Positions 29,400 to 38,724 of a stretch of DNA of 64,000 bases are shown one piece after another (within the stretch, counting starts at the first letter, position 1; each line of letters starts with the position of its first letter). Origin of the DNA: Sphingomonas xinjiangensis. Lineage in GTDB: Bacteria > Pseudomonadota > Alphaproteobacteria > Sphingomonadales > Sphingomonadaceae. The notes below the pieces were generated by a model. The model was not told where the DNA came from. It worked only from the letters and a program-made list of their open reading frames with translations, and made no database searches. The stretch lies in the NCBI RefSeq assembly GCF_014199255.1, contig NZ_JACIJF010000003.1:310001-374000 (forward strand), in the 5' to 3' direction. The position numbers and the translations under genes were made by a program.

Positions 29400-29413
29400 G
29401 CGTTCTCTCCCTG

Positions 29414-30775
29414 TCAGGCCGCGACCTTGGCGATGATGTCGCCGGCGCTGCCCTTCAATGTACCCAGTTGCGCGTCCAGCGACGCGAAGCCCTGCCCGAC
29501 CCGGTCGATCTCGGACGCCACTGAAACGGTATCCTCCCGAATGGCGCCGATGGTCACCGACATCGAGTCGGCAGCCAACGCGGTCTCATCCACTGCGGCG
29601 GTGATCGCAGTCACCGTCTGCGCCTGGACTTCCATCGCGCTGCGGATACGGTTGGCGCTTTCCTGCACCTCAGCGACCGTGGTCCGGATCGAGGCGTTTG
29701 TATCGACCGTCGATCGCGTCGCCGACTGGATCGCCGCGATCTTGGCGGCGATGTCGTCGGTGGCGCGTGCGGTCTGGTTGGCGAGGCTTTTCACTTCCTG
29801 CGCGACGACCGCGAAGCCTCGTCCGGCGTCACCGGCGCGTGCCGCTTCGATGGTGGCGTTGAGCGCGAGCAGGTTGGTCTGGCCGGCAATGTCACGGATC
29901 AGCCCAAGGATCGATTCGATCGACTTGGCATGATCGCTCAGCGCCTCGGACATGCCGACAGCCGCTCCAGCCTGGCTAGAGGCCCTGGTTGCGATGTCGG
30001 CTGCTGCTTCGACTTCGGTCCGCGCATCCTCGATCGCCCGGATCAACCCAGCGGCCGTCTGCGCAGCCTCGCGCATCGCGACGGCCGACTGCTCGGCAGC
30101 GGCAGCGACTTCAGACGCCTTGCCCAGCATGCCGCGCGCGGACGCCGAGGTCTGCACTGCCTGGACGCGAAGCTGCTCGCCCTCACGCGATGCCTGCTCC
30201 ACCGTCGCACCGATCGAATCGCGCAGCTCTGCGGCAAGCTGCTCGCGTTGCGATTGAACGGCGTGATCGCGGTAAAGATCGTAGATCTCGACCGTGACGG
30301 CAGCCTGCAGCGCGGACAAGCGCATCAGCGTGTCCACCATCTCCGCCGCACGCGAGTCCTGAGGATCCAGCCGCCGCAACAGGATCTGCACCGCAGAGCG
30401 GTCGCTGGCGCTGAGCATCGACAACAACACCATCGGCTGAACACCGGCGGCATAGGCTTTGGCGATATGGTCGGCAGCACCTTGGACCCAGCGGGCAGAG
30501 CTCACGTCCGACAGCCGGTCGCGCTGGAAAGCCACCTCTGCATCGATACGGTCTTCGGCATCACCGGAAGACCAGCGGATATTGTCGGCCGCACAACGCC
30601 GCCACTGCTGCCAATAGGCGTCGGACATCGTCCGAATTTCGGGTGAGAGCAGTTCCCACAAGGCCTTGGCGGCTTGTGCCAGCGTGCCTTCGGAGTCGAA
30701 GGCGCGCAGATGCGCCTGCAGATCGATCCTCGCACTGATGGTGCCGGGCGCCGGAAGGTCTTGAATCGATGACAC
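29414..30775 (-). CDS. Globin-coupled chemoreceptor 2 (soluble MCP), paralogue of receptor 1
   Basis: The protein has 453 residues. Its N-terminal domain (~20-175) is strongly diverged from receptor 1 but keeps the alignable pattern W-x-Q-x-A-x-x-H-x-x-x-A-Y ([19 protein letters not shown]), placing H103 at the likely haem position. The signalling domain is nearly identical in protein sequence to receptor 1 over more than 200 residues, although many codons differ. The pair therefore arose by duplication followed by divergence of sensing. Start GTG 30775; the gene is divergent from sdhC with 168 bp between. Whether it binds haem is untested. Confidence 0.8.
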   Translation of the reverse strand: MSSIQDLPAPGTISARIDLQAHLRAFDSEGTLAQAAKALWELLSPEIRTMSDAYWQQWRRCAADNIRWSSGDAEDRIDAEVAFQRDRLSDVSSARWVQGAADHIAKAYAAGVQPMVLLSMLSASDRSAVQILLRRLDPQDSRAAEMVDTLMRLSALQAAVTVEIYDLYRDHAVQSQREQLAAELRDSIGATVEQASREGEQLRVQAVQTSASARGMLGKASEVAAAAEQSAVAMREAAQTAAGLIRAIEDARTEVEAAADIATRASSQAGAAVGMSEALSDHAKSIESILGLIRDIAGQTNLLALNATIEAARAGDAGRGFAVVAQEVKSLANQTARATDDIAAKIAAIQSATRSTVDTNASIRTTVAEVQESANRIRSAMEVQAQTVTAITAAVDETALAADSMSVTIGAIREDTVSVASEIDRVGQGFASLDAQLGTLKGSAGDIIAKVAA

Positions 30776-30943
30776 GGTACGCGCAGTCCCCTTGCGCAGC
30801 CTTTGCCGAAACAGGCCGCTCGGCCTTCGCTATGCAGTTGAAGTGGTTAAGGGGCGGTTAGTCAGGCCCAAGCGTCGCGCATGCGTGCTTGCATCCCCTG
30901 CCCGCCGGATTAAGGAAGCGCGGTCGACCCGAAAGGAATACCC

Positions 30944-31366
30944 TTGGCCAACGTCCGCAATACGGCGCGCCCATTATCGCCGCACCTCTCGATCTGGAAA
31001 TGGGGACCGCACATGGCGGTTTCGATCGTCCACCGCGCCACCGGCAGCGGCATGGCGACGCTCGGCACCATCCTGTTCGTATGGTGGCTGAGCGCGCTGG
31101 CATCGGGCCCTGCGGCCTACGCGGCGTTCGTCGATCTTTTCACGCTGGACTCGGGCAAGCTGAACGTCGCCGGTTATATCTTCGGCATCGGCCTTAGCTG
31201 GTCCTTCTTCCAGCATATGGCATCGGGTGTGCGCCACTTGTTCCTGGACGCCGGCGCCGCGTTCGAGCTGGGCGTCAACAAGCGTTCGGCGCTGGCCACT
31301 TTCGTCGTGTCGCTCGTCCTCACCGCCGCCTTCTGGGCCGTCATCGTGGAGAAGAACCTTGGGTAA
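30944..31366 (+). CDS. sdhC: Succinate dehydrogenase cytochrome b556 subunit
   Basis: The protein has 140 residues and three membrane helices. SPHLSIWKWGPHMAVSIVHRATG is the typical SdhC N-terminus, with the quinone-site serine/histidine, and QHMASGVRHLFLDAG (H91, H98) carries the haem b ligand. It anchors complex II in the inner membrane and helps bind ubiquinone. The start is TTG 30944, set by AAAGGA nine nt upstream and by the conserved N-terminus. The stop overlaps sdhD by 8 nt. Confidence 0.94.
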   Translation: MANVRNTARPLSPHLSIWKWGPHMAVSIVHRATGSGMATLGTILFVWWLSALASGPAAYAAFVDLFTLDSGKLNVAGYIFGIGLSWSFFQHMASGVRHLFLDAGAAFELGVNKRSALATFVVSLVLTAAFWAVIVEKNLG

Positions 31367-31748
31367 CGGCACTGAACTCGGCCGCGTCCGCGGCCTGGGC
31401 TCCGCGCATCAGGGTGCCGAAGGCTGGTGGCACCACAAGCTTAGTGCCGGGTCGAACCTGATCCTGGTCCTGTGGTTCTTGATCTCGGTCGCGCTGCTGC
31501 CGGCCTATGACTATGCGACCCTTACCGGCTGGATCGCCGAACCGCTGGTCGCGGTGCCGCTGATCCTGCTGGTGGTCAGCGTCTTCTACCATTTCCATCA
31601 CGGCCTCACCGTCGTGATCGAGGATTATCAGCACGACCATACCCGCTTCGTGCTGCTCGCCCTCCTGAAGTACTTCACCATCGCGACGGCATCCCTCGCG
31701 ATCTTCTCGATCCTCAAGGTGGCCTTCACGGCCGGAGCGGCCCTGTAA
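31359..31748 (+). CDS. sdhD: Succinate dehydrogenase membrane anchor subunit
   Basis: The protein has 129 residues and three membrane helices. [20 protein letters not shown] and [21 protein letters not shown] (D89, Y90 near the quinone site) are typical of SdhD. It begins at a TTG (31359) within the end of sdhC, with GGAG upstream, and its TAA shares one base with the sdhA ATG. This tight packing implies translational coupling of the three subunits. Confidence 0.93.
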   Translation: MGNGTELGRVRGLGSAHQGAEGWWHHKLSAGSNLILVLWFLISVALLPAYDYATLTGWIAEPLVAVPLILLVVSVFYHFHHGLTVVIEDYQHDHTRFVLLALLKYFTIATASLAIFSILKVAFTAGAAL

Positions 31749-33562
31749 TGCCCAGCGCATACAAGATCATCGATCACACCTATGACGCGGTCGTCGTGGG
31801 TGCCGGCGGCGCCGGCCTGCGCGCCACCATGGGCATCGCGGAGAGCGGGTTGAAGACCGCCTGCATCACCAAGGTGTTCCCGACTCGCAGCCATACGGTC
31901 GCGGCACAGGGCGGCATTGCCGCAAGCCTTGGCAACATGGGTCCGGACCACTGGACCTGGCACATGTACGACACCGTCAAGGGCTCTGATTGGCTCGGCG
32001 ACCAGGACGCGATCGAGTATCTGACGCGCGAGGCACCTGCCGCGGTCTACGAGCTCGAACATGCCGGCATGCCCTTCAGCCGCACGCAGGAAGGTAAGAT
32101 CTACCAGCGTCCGTTCGGCGGCATGATGCAGAACATGGGCGAAGGCCCGCCCGCGCAGCGCACCTGCGCCGCAGCCGACCGCACCGGCCATGCCATGCTC
32201 CACACGCTCTACCAGCAGAGCCTGAAGTACGACGCCGACTTCTTTGTCGAGTATTTCGCGCTCGACCTGATCATGGAGGATGGCCCGAACGGTAAGGTTT
32301 GCCGCGGCGTGATCGCTTTGTGCATGGAAGACGGTTCGATCCACCGCTTCCGCAGCCACGCCGTCGTGCTCGCGACCGGCGGCTACGGCCGCGTCTATCA
32401 GTCGGCAACCTCGGCGCACACCTGCACCGGCGACGGCAATGCGATGGTGCTGCGCGCCGGCCTGCCGCTCCAGGACATGGAGTTCGTCCAGTTCCACCCG
32501 ACCGGCATCTACGGCGCGGGCGTGCTGATCACCGAGGGCGCGCGCGGCGAAGGCGGCTACCTGACCAACTCCGAAGGGGAGCGCTTCATGGAGCGCTATG
32601 CGCCCTCGGCTAAGGACCTCGCCAGCCGTGACGTCGTCTCGCGCTCGATGGCGATGGAAATCCGCGAAGGTCGCGGCGTGGGCAAGGAGAAGGATCATAT
32701 CTACCTTCACCTCAACCATATCGACCCCAAGATCCTTCACGAGCGCCTGCCTGGCATCACCGAGACTGGCAAGATCTTCGCGGGCGTCGACCTGACTCGC
32801 CAGCCGCTTCCGGTGGTCCCGACCGTCCATTATAATATGGGCGGCATCCCGACCAATTATCACGGCGAGGTCGTGACGCTAGGTGCCGATGGCCCCGATA
32901 CGATCGTGCCAGGCCTGTTCGCCGTGGGCGAAGCGGCCTGCGTTTCGGTGCACGGTGCCAACCGCCTGGGCTCCAACTCGCTGATCGATCTGGTGGTGTT
33001 CGGCCGCGCAACGGGCAAGCGCATCGCGGAGATCGTTAAGCCGAACACCTCACATAACCCGCTGCCCCAGGGTTCGGAAGAACTGGCGCTCGGTCGACTG
33101 GATCACTTCCGCTACGCCGCCGGCGGCACGCAGACCTCGGCGATCCGCCGCGATATGCAGAAGACGATGCAGCGCCACTGTGCCGTGTTCCGCACCGAGG
33201 AGCTGATGCGCGAAGGCATCGAGCATATGGACCAGGTCTATGCCTCGATGCAGGACGTCGGCGTGGTTGATCGTTCGCTGATCTGGAACACCGACCTGAT
33301 CGAGACGCTCGAGCTGGACAATCTGCTCGGCCAGGCACAGGTGACGATCCGCTCGGCAGTGAACCGGAAGGAAAGCCGCGGCGCGCACATGCACGAGGAC
33401 TTCCCCGATCGTCACGATGACGAGTGGATGAAGCACACCGTTTACTGGTTCGACGGCTGGGGCGGCAAGGGTGGCGAGAGCCGGATCGATTACCGCCCGG
33501 TACACGAATATACGCTGACCGACGACATCGAGTACATCAAACCGAAGAAGCGGGTGTACTGA
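31748..33562 (+). CDS. sdhA: Succinate dehydrogenase flavoprotein subunit
   Basis: The protein has 604 residues. The FAD Rossmann motif [11 protein letters not shown] (17-27) is followed by [11 protein letters not shown], in which H49 carries the covalently bound [20 protein letters not shown] and [10 protein letters not shown] are further family motifs, and [16 protein letters not shown] is near the C-terminus. It oxidises succinate to fumarate. A strong terminator follows, although sdhB, the iron-sulfur subunit, lies 3.2 kb further on. Confidence 0.98.
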   Translation: MPSAYKIIDHTYDAVVVGAGGAGLRATMGIAESGLKTACITKVFPTRSHTVAAQGGIAASLGNMGPDHWTWHMYDTVKGSDWLGDQDAIEYLTREAPAAVYELEHAGMPFSRTQEGKIYQRPFGGMMQNMGEGPPAQRTCAAADRTGHAMLHTLYQQSLKYDADFFVEYFALDLIMEDGPNGKVCRGVIALCMEDGSIHRFRSHAVVLATGGYGRVYQSATSAHTCTGDGNAMVLRAGLPLQDMEFVQFHPTGIYGAGVLITEGARGEGGYLTNSEGERFMERYAPSAKDLASRDVVSRSMAMEIREGRGVGKEKDHIYLHLNHIDPKILHERLPGITETGKIFAGVDLTRQPLPVVPTVHYNMGGIPTNYHGEVVTLGADGPDTIVPGLFAVGEAACVSVHGANRLGSNSLIDLVVFGRATGKRIAEIVKPNTSHNPLPQGSEELALGRLDHFRYAAGGTQTSAIRRDMQKTMQRHCAVFRTEELMREGIEHMDQVYASMQDVGVVDRSLIWNTDLIETLELDNLLGQAQVTIRSAVNRKESRGAHMHEDFPDRHDDEWMKHTVYWFDGWGGKGGESRIDYRPVHEYTLTDDIEYIKPKKRVY

Positions 33563-33593
33563 TCGGAGGGACAGCCCTCCGTCGTTGAAGTTT

Positions 33594-33626
33594 AAAGGCC
33601 CGCGTCCGATCAGGACGCGGGCCTTT
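33594..33626 (+). terminator. Rho-independent terminator after sdhCDA
   Basis: AAAGGCCCGCGTCC pairs perfectly with GGACGCGGGCCTTT around GATCA, 31 bp after the sdhA stop. This separates sdhCDA from the downstream peptidase genes and from sdhB. Confidence 0.88.
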
Positions 33627-33728
33627 ACAATAAGCGCTTCCACTTCGGGGAGGATTGCCCCCCCGCTCCACTTGACTCATCTTTCCACGCGGTCAGACTG
33701 CCTTCGTTCGACGAGCGGGAGCGGTCTT

Positions 33729-34709
33729 ATGCGCGTGCCTCACCTTGTGCGGCTTGCCGCCGCGTCTACGCTCGTGGCAATGGCGGCACCGGCCGCTACA
33801 CAGACGACCCACAGCAAAGATTGGCCGCCGATGCTCGGCACGACCCCGGCCGAGATCAGCGGATCGCTGACGCAGGGTCCACAACTCGAACGTGGCCGTT
33901 CCGCCAGGTGGCTCCTCGCCGAACATCGCAAGCTCGACGCCGCTCTCCAGGCCCTCGCGCCGCAACACCAGGAGCGAGTCGATGCGTATGTCGTATCCGT
34001 GGCGCTGGACAGCGACGCGGTATTCGCCCGCGAAGCGCGGGAAGCGGGCAAAGTCCTGTCCCGCCGCTTCGACGCGGACGGCCGGACGCTGGTGCTTGCG
34101 GGAAGCTTCGGCGCTGCCGATGCCGATCTGCCGCATGGCAACCTGAACTCGCTGAATGTCGCCCTCGCCCGCGTTGCCGAACTGATGGATAGGGAGCAGG
34201 ATGTACTGGTGCTCTATACCACCAGCCATGGCGCCGAGGTGGGGCTGGCTTATCACGACGGCGATCAGGGCTATGGCATCTTGTCGCCTGCCCGTTTCGG
34301 CGCCATTCTGGACGAACTCGGCATACGCAATCGAGTGCTGATCCTGTCCGCCTGCTATGCGGGCATCTTCGTGCCTCGGCTGGCTGATGCCGATACGGCT
34401 CTGCTCACTGCCGCCTCCTCCGCACGCACCTCGTTCGGCTGCCGTGCGGAGAACGATTGGACGTTCTTTGGCGACGCGCTGATCAACCACGCGTTACGCA
34501 AGCCGCAGTCGTTGGAAGCCGCAGGTCGCGAGGCGCAGGACATGATCAGCGGGTGGGAAACCGCCGGTCGCCTCAAGCCGTCGGACCCCCAAATGGTAAT
34601 CGGCAGCCGCGTGGCACGCTGGCTGGAGCCGCTGGAAGCACGCATGCCCGCTAGCACGAGCACGCCGACCGGGCGACCAGCCGTCGAGTCGCTCAAGGAT
34701 GGTAACTGA
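33729..34709 (+). CDS. C13 family (legumain-like) cysteine peptidase, secreted
   Basis: The protein has 326 residues. An N-terminal signal (RVPHLVRLAAASTLVAMAAPAATQ) points to export. The caspase/legumain fold has the catalytic dyad H167 in VLYTTSHGAEVG and C209 in VLILSACYAGIF, each after a hydrophobic strand as in clan CD. FGCRAENDWTFFGDA follows. Bacterial C13 members are poorly characterised; cleavage after Asn or Asp is known for eukaryotic legumain but cannot be assumed. ATG 33729 has GGGAG upstream. The gene sits alone downstream of the sdhCDA terminator with a ClpP-like gene 47 bp after it. Confidence 0.8.
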   Translation: MRVPHLVRLAAASTLVAMAAPAATQTTHSKDWPPMLGTTPAEISGSLTQGPQLERGRSARWLLAEHRKLDAALQALAPQHQERVDAYVVSVALDSDAVFAREAREAGKVLSRRFDADGRTLVLAGSFGAADADLPHGNLNSLNVALARVAELMDREQDVLVLYTTSHGAEVGLAYHDGDQGYGILSPARFGAILDELGIRNRVLILSACYAGIFVPRLADADTALLTAASSARTSFGCRAENDWTFFGDALINHALRKPQSLEAAGREAQDMISGWETAGRLKPSDPQMVIGSRVARWLEPLEARMPASTSTPTGRPAVESLKDGN

Positions 34710-34756
34710 TTGAGCTCTTGGCGGAACTACTGGCTGCGGGGGCGGTTTGCGCTGCC

Positions 34757-35377
34757 ATGACCGATGCCCAGCAGCCCGCCACGCTTTCAACCGAACCGCA
34801 GGAGGCCGAGGCTGCCAGCCGGGCCACGCGTTATCCGCTACTCGCGCTGCCGCAGGTCGTGCTCCACGGCCCCGTCGACCACGACATGTACACCAACTTC
34901 CGGCAGCAGGTGATCAACGCGCCTGCCGATGGCGCGCTGGTGGTTTCCGTTTCCACGCTGGGGGGCGACCCCGAAGTCGCGCGATTGATGGGTGACGAGT
35001 TGCGGCTCCTGCGCGAATATAGCGGGCGGGAGACGCTGTTCCTCGGCAAGGTCGCAGTCTATTCGGCAGGCGCTACCTTCATGTCGAGTTTCCCGGTCGA
35101 CAAGCGCTTCCTGACTCGCGGCACCCGCGTCATGATCCATGAACGGATCATCAGCAAAACGGTCACGATTCAGGGTCCCCTGAAAACCGTCATCGCGGGC
35201 CTCAAAGCCAATCTCCACGAGATCGAGCATTCGATCCGCATCGAAGAGGAAGGATTCCGCGACCTGGTCGCCGGATCCAAGATCCCGTTCGAAGAGGTGC
35301 AAGAGCGCGCGCCTGCCAACTGGTATATTGAAGCTGAGGAAGCGCGCGATCTTGGGCTGGTGCTCGACGTCATCTGA
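34757..35377 (+). CDS. ClpP-like serine peptidase (S14/crotonase-fold)
   Basis: The protein has 206 residues and no signal peptide. The fold is recognisable from STLGGDPEVARLMGDELR, the counterpart of the ClpP oxyanion SPGG loop, then S103 in VAVYSAGATFMSS and H128 in TRVMIHERI, matching the Ser and MIHxP His of ClpP. A catalytic Asp would lie after ~170. An N-terminal region of ~30 residues is unlike ClpP. ATG 34757 is chosen; a TTG at 34718 would add 13 residues. Probably co-transcribed with the C13 peptidase gene. No Clp ATPase is near, so it may act alone. Confidence 0.65.
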   Translation: MTDAQQPATLSTEPQEAEAASRATRYPLLALPQVVLHGPVDHDMYTNFRQQVINAPADGALVVSVSTLGGDPEVARLMGDELRLLREYSGRETLFLGKVAVYSAGATFMSSFPVDKRFLTRGTRVMIHERIISKTVTIQGPLKTVIAGLKANLHEIEHSIRIEEEGFRDLVAGSKIPFEEVQERAPANWYIEAEEARDLGLVLDVI

Positions 35378-35380
35378 CTT

Positions 35381-35511
35381 GATCCTCCCCCACCAGGGAG
35401 AAGGTGGCATGCGGAACCTGCCGGAGGGGAGCAAACACGACCGCTAATCGCAGCATGCCCGCCTCGCCCGCCGTCGCCCTTGGCGACACCTCACCTTGGC
35501 TGGGGAGGATT
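35381..35511. repeat. Palindromic intergenic repeat
   Basis: GATCCTCCCCCACCAGGGAG plus AAGGTGG at the left is complemented by CACCTTGGCTGGGGAGGAT at the right, enclosing ~85 bp of GC-rich sequence. It lies between the ClpP-like gene and a convergent SDR gene. Same class as the repeats at 5226 and 42783. Confidence 0.65.
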
Positions 35512-35516
35512 GGTGT

Positions 35517-36260
35517 TCAAACGAACGCGCCGCCGCTCACATCGATGGTTGCGCCGGTGATGTACGACGCATCGTCGCTTGCCAGGAATGACGCGACCCC
35601 AGCGATTTCTTCTGGCCGGCCGTAGCGCTTGAGCACGACCATGTTCCGTACGCTCTCGGCAAACTCGGTGTCGGCCGGATTCATGTCGGTGTCGACAGGT
35701 CCAGGCTGGATCGCGTTCACCAGAATGCCGCGCGGGCCCAGATCGTGCGCCCAGGTCCGGGCGAACATGGAAACAGCCGCTTTGCTCGCCGCATAGACGC
35801 TATTCCCGGCAAAGCCGGCCGTATCAGCCGAAACCGAGCTCACCAGAATGACACGGCTGCCGTCGCTCAAGTGCGGCAGTGCCGCGGCTGTGCCGGCCAG
35901 CACGCCTTCGACATTCACACTAAAGATGCGGTCAAACAAGTCGAGCGCCTCGGGCCCGACTGGTGCGAAGGTCGCAACGCCGGCATTGTGGACCAGGATG
36001 TCAATCCCGCCCAAAATGGCCGCGGCCTCGTCGACGGATCGCTTGACGGCGGCCTTGTCGGCGGCGTCCGCCTGAATTGCCTTGCCCCTCACGCCCTCGG
36101 CTTCGATTGCAGCGACGCTGGCCTGCGCGCCGTCATGGTTCCCGGCATAGGTGATGACGACGTCCGCGCCGTCGGCCGCGAGGCGCTTGGCGATCGCCGC
36201 GCCGATCCCGCGCGATCCGCCGGTAACCAGCGCGCGCTTGCCTGCGAGTTTCTTGGACAT
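35517..36260 (-). CDS. SDR family oxidoreductase under probable ArsR control
   Basis: The protein has 247 residues, with TGGSRGIG (13-20), HNAGVA, the catalytic S and Y-x-x-x-K in SVYAASKAAV, and the C-terminal DVSGGAFV. It looks like a 3-oxoacyl-ACP reductase-type enzyme; such sphingomonad SDRs are often broad-range carbonyl reductases. ATG 36260 has GGAG upstream. It is divergent from the ArsR gene, and a 7-bp dyad lies between the two starts. Confidence 0.87.
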   Translation of the reverse strand: MSKKLAGKRALVTGGSRGIGAAIAKRLAADGADVVITYAGNHDGAQASVAAIEAEGVRGKAIQADAADKAAVKRSVDEAAAILGGIDILVHNAGVATFAPVGPEALDLFDRIFSVNVEGVLAGTAAALPHLSDGSRVILVSSVSADTAGFAGNSVYAASKAAVSMFARTWAHDLGPRGILVNAIQPGPVDTDMNPADTEFAESVRNMVVLKRYGRPEEIAGVASFLASDDASYITGATIDVSGGAFV

Positions 36261-36334
36261 GTTCCGCGTCTCCAGTCCCCAGCCGATCGAGACGCCGGCT
36301 GCCAGGACGGACGCTAATCTGGGAAGCGCCACGT

Positions 36335-36357
36335 ATAGTTCAATATTCCCGAACTAT
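36335..36357. promoter_or_regulatory. Candidate ArsR operator dyad
   Basis: ATAGTTC-N9-GAACTAT is a perfect 7-bp inverted repeat between the divergent SDR and ArsR starts. It lies 32 bp upstream of the regulator start and 75 bp upstream of the SDR start, so a single site could control both. Assignment to the neighbouring ArsR protein is an inference from position. Confidence 0.55.
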
Positions 36358-36388
36358 GGAATTTGTGTAGCAATCCTATATGCGATGT

Positions 36389-36694
36389 ATGGACCGCCTC
36401 GTGCACCCAGACCTGAAGGATGTGAGCTTAGCCGCGGCGCTGCACGCGCTCGCTGATCCGGTGCGGCTGGAGATCGTCTCCCGCCTGGTCGCCTGCCCAT
36501 GCCTGAACGCCAGCACCGCCTGCACCGACGGCACGCCCAAGAGCACGATTTCCAATCACTTGAACGTCCTTCGCGCCGCCGGCTTGGTCGAGACCCGCAT
36601 CGAGGGCCGCGAGCGCATCAATCGCTTGCGCTGCGTTGATTTCGACGCGCGGTTTCCAGGTCTGCTTGCCACGGTACTTGCCAACAAAGCCTGA
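36389..36694 (+). CDS. ArsR family transcriptional regulator with a CxC...C motif
   Basis: The protein has 101 residues. The winged helix runs through ALHALADPVRLEIVSRL, KSTISNHLNVLRAAGLVETR and IEGRERINRLRCVD. Three cysteines (C36, C38, C45 in ACPCLNASTAC) sit just before the recognition helix, not in the ELCVCDL position of arsenic or cadmium sensors, so a redox or electrophile role is possible. Start at ATG 36389 is based on the protein; another ATG lies 9 nt upstream and neither has a clear ribosome binding site. It probably represses the divergent SDR gene. Confidence 0.85.
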   Translation: MDRLVHPDLKDVSLAAALHALADPVRLEIVSRLVACPCLNASTACTDGTPKSTISNHLNVLRAAGLVETRIEGRERINRLRCVDFDARFPGLLATVLANKA

Positions 36695-36779
36695 GCTTCG
36701 CGTGACCTATGGGGTTGCGCTGCGAATGCGAAAGGCATAGCCCGCCCCTCAAACATCGTTTGTCCAAGGATTCAACGGA

Positions 36780-37562
36780 ATGGCCGAGTTTCGCCTGCCC
36801 AAGAACAGCCGCATCACCAAGGGCAAGGTGCACAAGGCGGACGCCACCGCTGCGCGCGTTAAGAAGTTCAAGATCTACCGCTACGATCCCGACTCCGGCG
36901 AGAACCCGCGCTACGATACGTTCGAGGTCGATCTCGACGATTGCGGCCCGATGGTCCTCGACGCGCTGATCAAGATCAAGGGCGAACAGGACAGCTCGCT
37001 CACTTTCCGCCGCTCGTGCCGCGAAGGCATTTGCGGTTCGTGTTCGATGAACATGGACGGACGCAACGGCCTCGCCTGCACCACCGCGATCGAGGATATC
37101 AAGGGCGAGATTCAGATCACGCCGCTGCCGCATATGGACGTGATCAAGGACCTGGTTCCCGATTTCACCCACTTCTACGCGCAGTACAATTCGATCAAGC
37201 CCTGGCTGCAAACCGTCACCACCACCCCCTCGGGCAAGGAGCGGCTCCAGACTCCGGAGCAGCGCGACCAGCTGGATGGGCTGTATGAGTGCATCATGTG
37301 TGCCTGCTGCTCGACCTCGTGCCCGAGCTATTGGTGGAACAGCGACAAATTCCTGGGTCCCGCGATCCTGCTCCAGGCCTATCGCTGGCTCGCCGACTCG
37401 CGCGATGAAATGACGGGCGAGCGCCTCGACCAGCTCGAGGATCCCTTCCGCCTGTATCGCTGCCACACGATCATGAACTGCGCGAACGTCTGCCCCAAAG
37501 GCCTGAATCCGGCCAAGGCGATCGCCGAGATCAAGAAGATGGAAGCCGAGCGAGCGCTCTAA
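36780..37562 (+). CDS. sdhB: Succinate dehydrogenase iron-sulfur subunit
   Basis: The protein has 260 residues. The 2Fe-2S ligands are C80, C85, C88 and C100 ([18 protein letters not shown]). The 4Fe-4S and 3Fe-4S clusters are held by C171, C174, C177 and C181 ([12 protein letters not shown]) and C228, C234, C238 ([15 protein letters not shown]). It transfers electrons from SdhA to ubiquinone. Unlike most sdh operons it is not adjacent to sdhA but 3.2 kb away, after its own 85-bp leader, so it needs a separate promoter. zapE follows after 15 bp. Confidence 0.98.
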   Translation: MAEFRLPKNSRITKGKVHKADATAARVKKFKIYRYDPDSGENPRYDTFEVDLDDCGPMVLDALIKIKGEQDSSLTFRRSCREGICGSCSMNMDGRNGLACTTAIEDIKGEIQITPLPHMDVIKDLVPDFTHFYAQYNSIKPWLQTVTTTPSGKERLQTPEQRDQLDGLYECIMCACCSTSCPSYWWNSDKFLGPAILLQAYRWLADSRDEMTGERLDQLEDPFRLYRCHTIMNCANVCPKGLNPAKAIAEIKKMEAERAL

Positions 37563-37577
37563 GCGCCGCCTGATTCC

Positions 37578-38690
37578 TTGAGCAAGGTCCTCGCCCGCTA
37601 TCGGGAGCTCGTCGCCGCCGGCGAGCTCCGCGCCGATCCAGAACAGCAATCGGCTGCCGAGCGGCTCGACCGGTTGGCACAGGAGCTCGAAGCCGGACCG
37701 CGCAAGGGGAGCGTGCTGTGGAAGCTCATGGGCCGCAAGCCCGAAGCGCCGCGCGGCCTTTACATGTGGGGTGGTGTCGGTCGTGGCAAATCGATGCTGA
37801 TGGACCTGTTCACCGATTGCCTGGACATCCGGCGCAAGCGCCGGGTCCATTTCCACGAATTCATGCTCGAGGTGCATGCACGCCTGAACGTGGAGCGGCA
37901 AAAGGACACGGTAGACCCGATCGTTGCGGTCGCCGATGCGCTGGCCGAGGATGTCCGCCTACTCGCGTTCGACGAGATGGTCGTGAACAATCCGCCGGAC
38001 GCGATGATCCTGTCGCGCTTGTTCACCGAGATGATGCGCCACGGCCTGACCGTGGTCGCCACTTCCAATCGGCCACCGCGCGACCTCTACAAGGACGGGC
38101 TCAACCGCGAGTTGTTCCTGCCGTTCATCGACTTGATCGAAGCGCGCATGGACGTGCTGACGCTGAACGGCCCGGTCGACTATCGCCTCAACCGTCTTGG
38201 GAAAGTGCGCACGTGGCTTGTGCCTAACGGTCCAGAGGCGACCGACGAGCTGTCCGCCGCCTTTTTCCGTCTGACCGATTATCCTCCGGAAGACCGCGCT
38301 CACGTCCCCTCGATGGACATCCCGGTTTCCGGTGGGCGCACGCTGCACGTGCCCAAAACCCTCAAAGGAGTGGCGGTGTTTTCGTTCAAGCGGCTCTGCG
38401 GAGAACCGCGCGGTGCCTCTGACTATCTGGCCATCGCCCGGCGCTTCCACACCGTGATCCTGGTCGGCATTCCCAAGCTCGGCCCAGAGAACCGCGACCA
38501 GGCCGCGCGTTTTGTAACGTTGGTGGACGCGCTGTACGAGAATCGCGTGAAACTACTCGCCGCGGCCGACGCCGAGCCTGACCAGCTCTATACGGCGGGC
38601 GATGGCGCGTTCGAATTCGAGCGGACCGCCTCGCGCCTGCATGAAATGGGATCGGACAGCTACCTGGCCGAAGGGCACGGCGCGCACTGA
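37578..38690 (+). CDS. zapE: Cell division ATPase ZapE (AFG1 family)
   Basis: The protein has 370 residues. The P-loop GGVGRGKS occupies 65-72 and Walker B is LLAFDEMVV, with the AFG1-like block RVHFHEFMLEVHARL and DLYKDGLNRELFLPFI. ZapE is a peripheral AAA-like ATPase that affects Z-ring stability and, in mitochondria, degradation of respiratory subunits. The start is a TTG at 37578, 15 bp after sdhB, without a strong ribosome binding site. In many alphaproteobacteria the gene lies close to mdh, as here. Confidence 0.92.
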   Translation: MSKVLARYRELVAAGELRADPEQQSAAERLDRLAQELEAGPRKGSVLWKLMGRKPEAPRGLYMWGGVGRGKSMLMDLFTDCLDIRRKRRVHFHEFMLEVHARLNVERQKDTVDPIVAVADALAEDVRLLAFDEMVVNNPPDAMILSRLFTEMMRHGLTVVATSNRPPRDLYKDGLNRELFLPFIDLIEARMDVLTLNGPVDYRLNRLGKVRTWLVPNGPEATDELSAAFFRLTDYPPEDRAHVPSMDIPVSGGRTLHVPKTLKGVAVFSFKRLCGEPRGASDYLAIARRFHTVILVGIPKLGPENRDQAARFVTLVDALYENRVKLLAAADAEPDQLYTAGDGAFEFERTASRLHEMGSDSYLAEGHGAH

Positions 38691-38724
38691 GCCTCGGCTC
38701 CGCGCACAACGAACAGGAGGTCGC

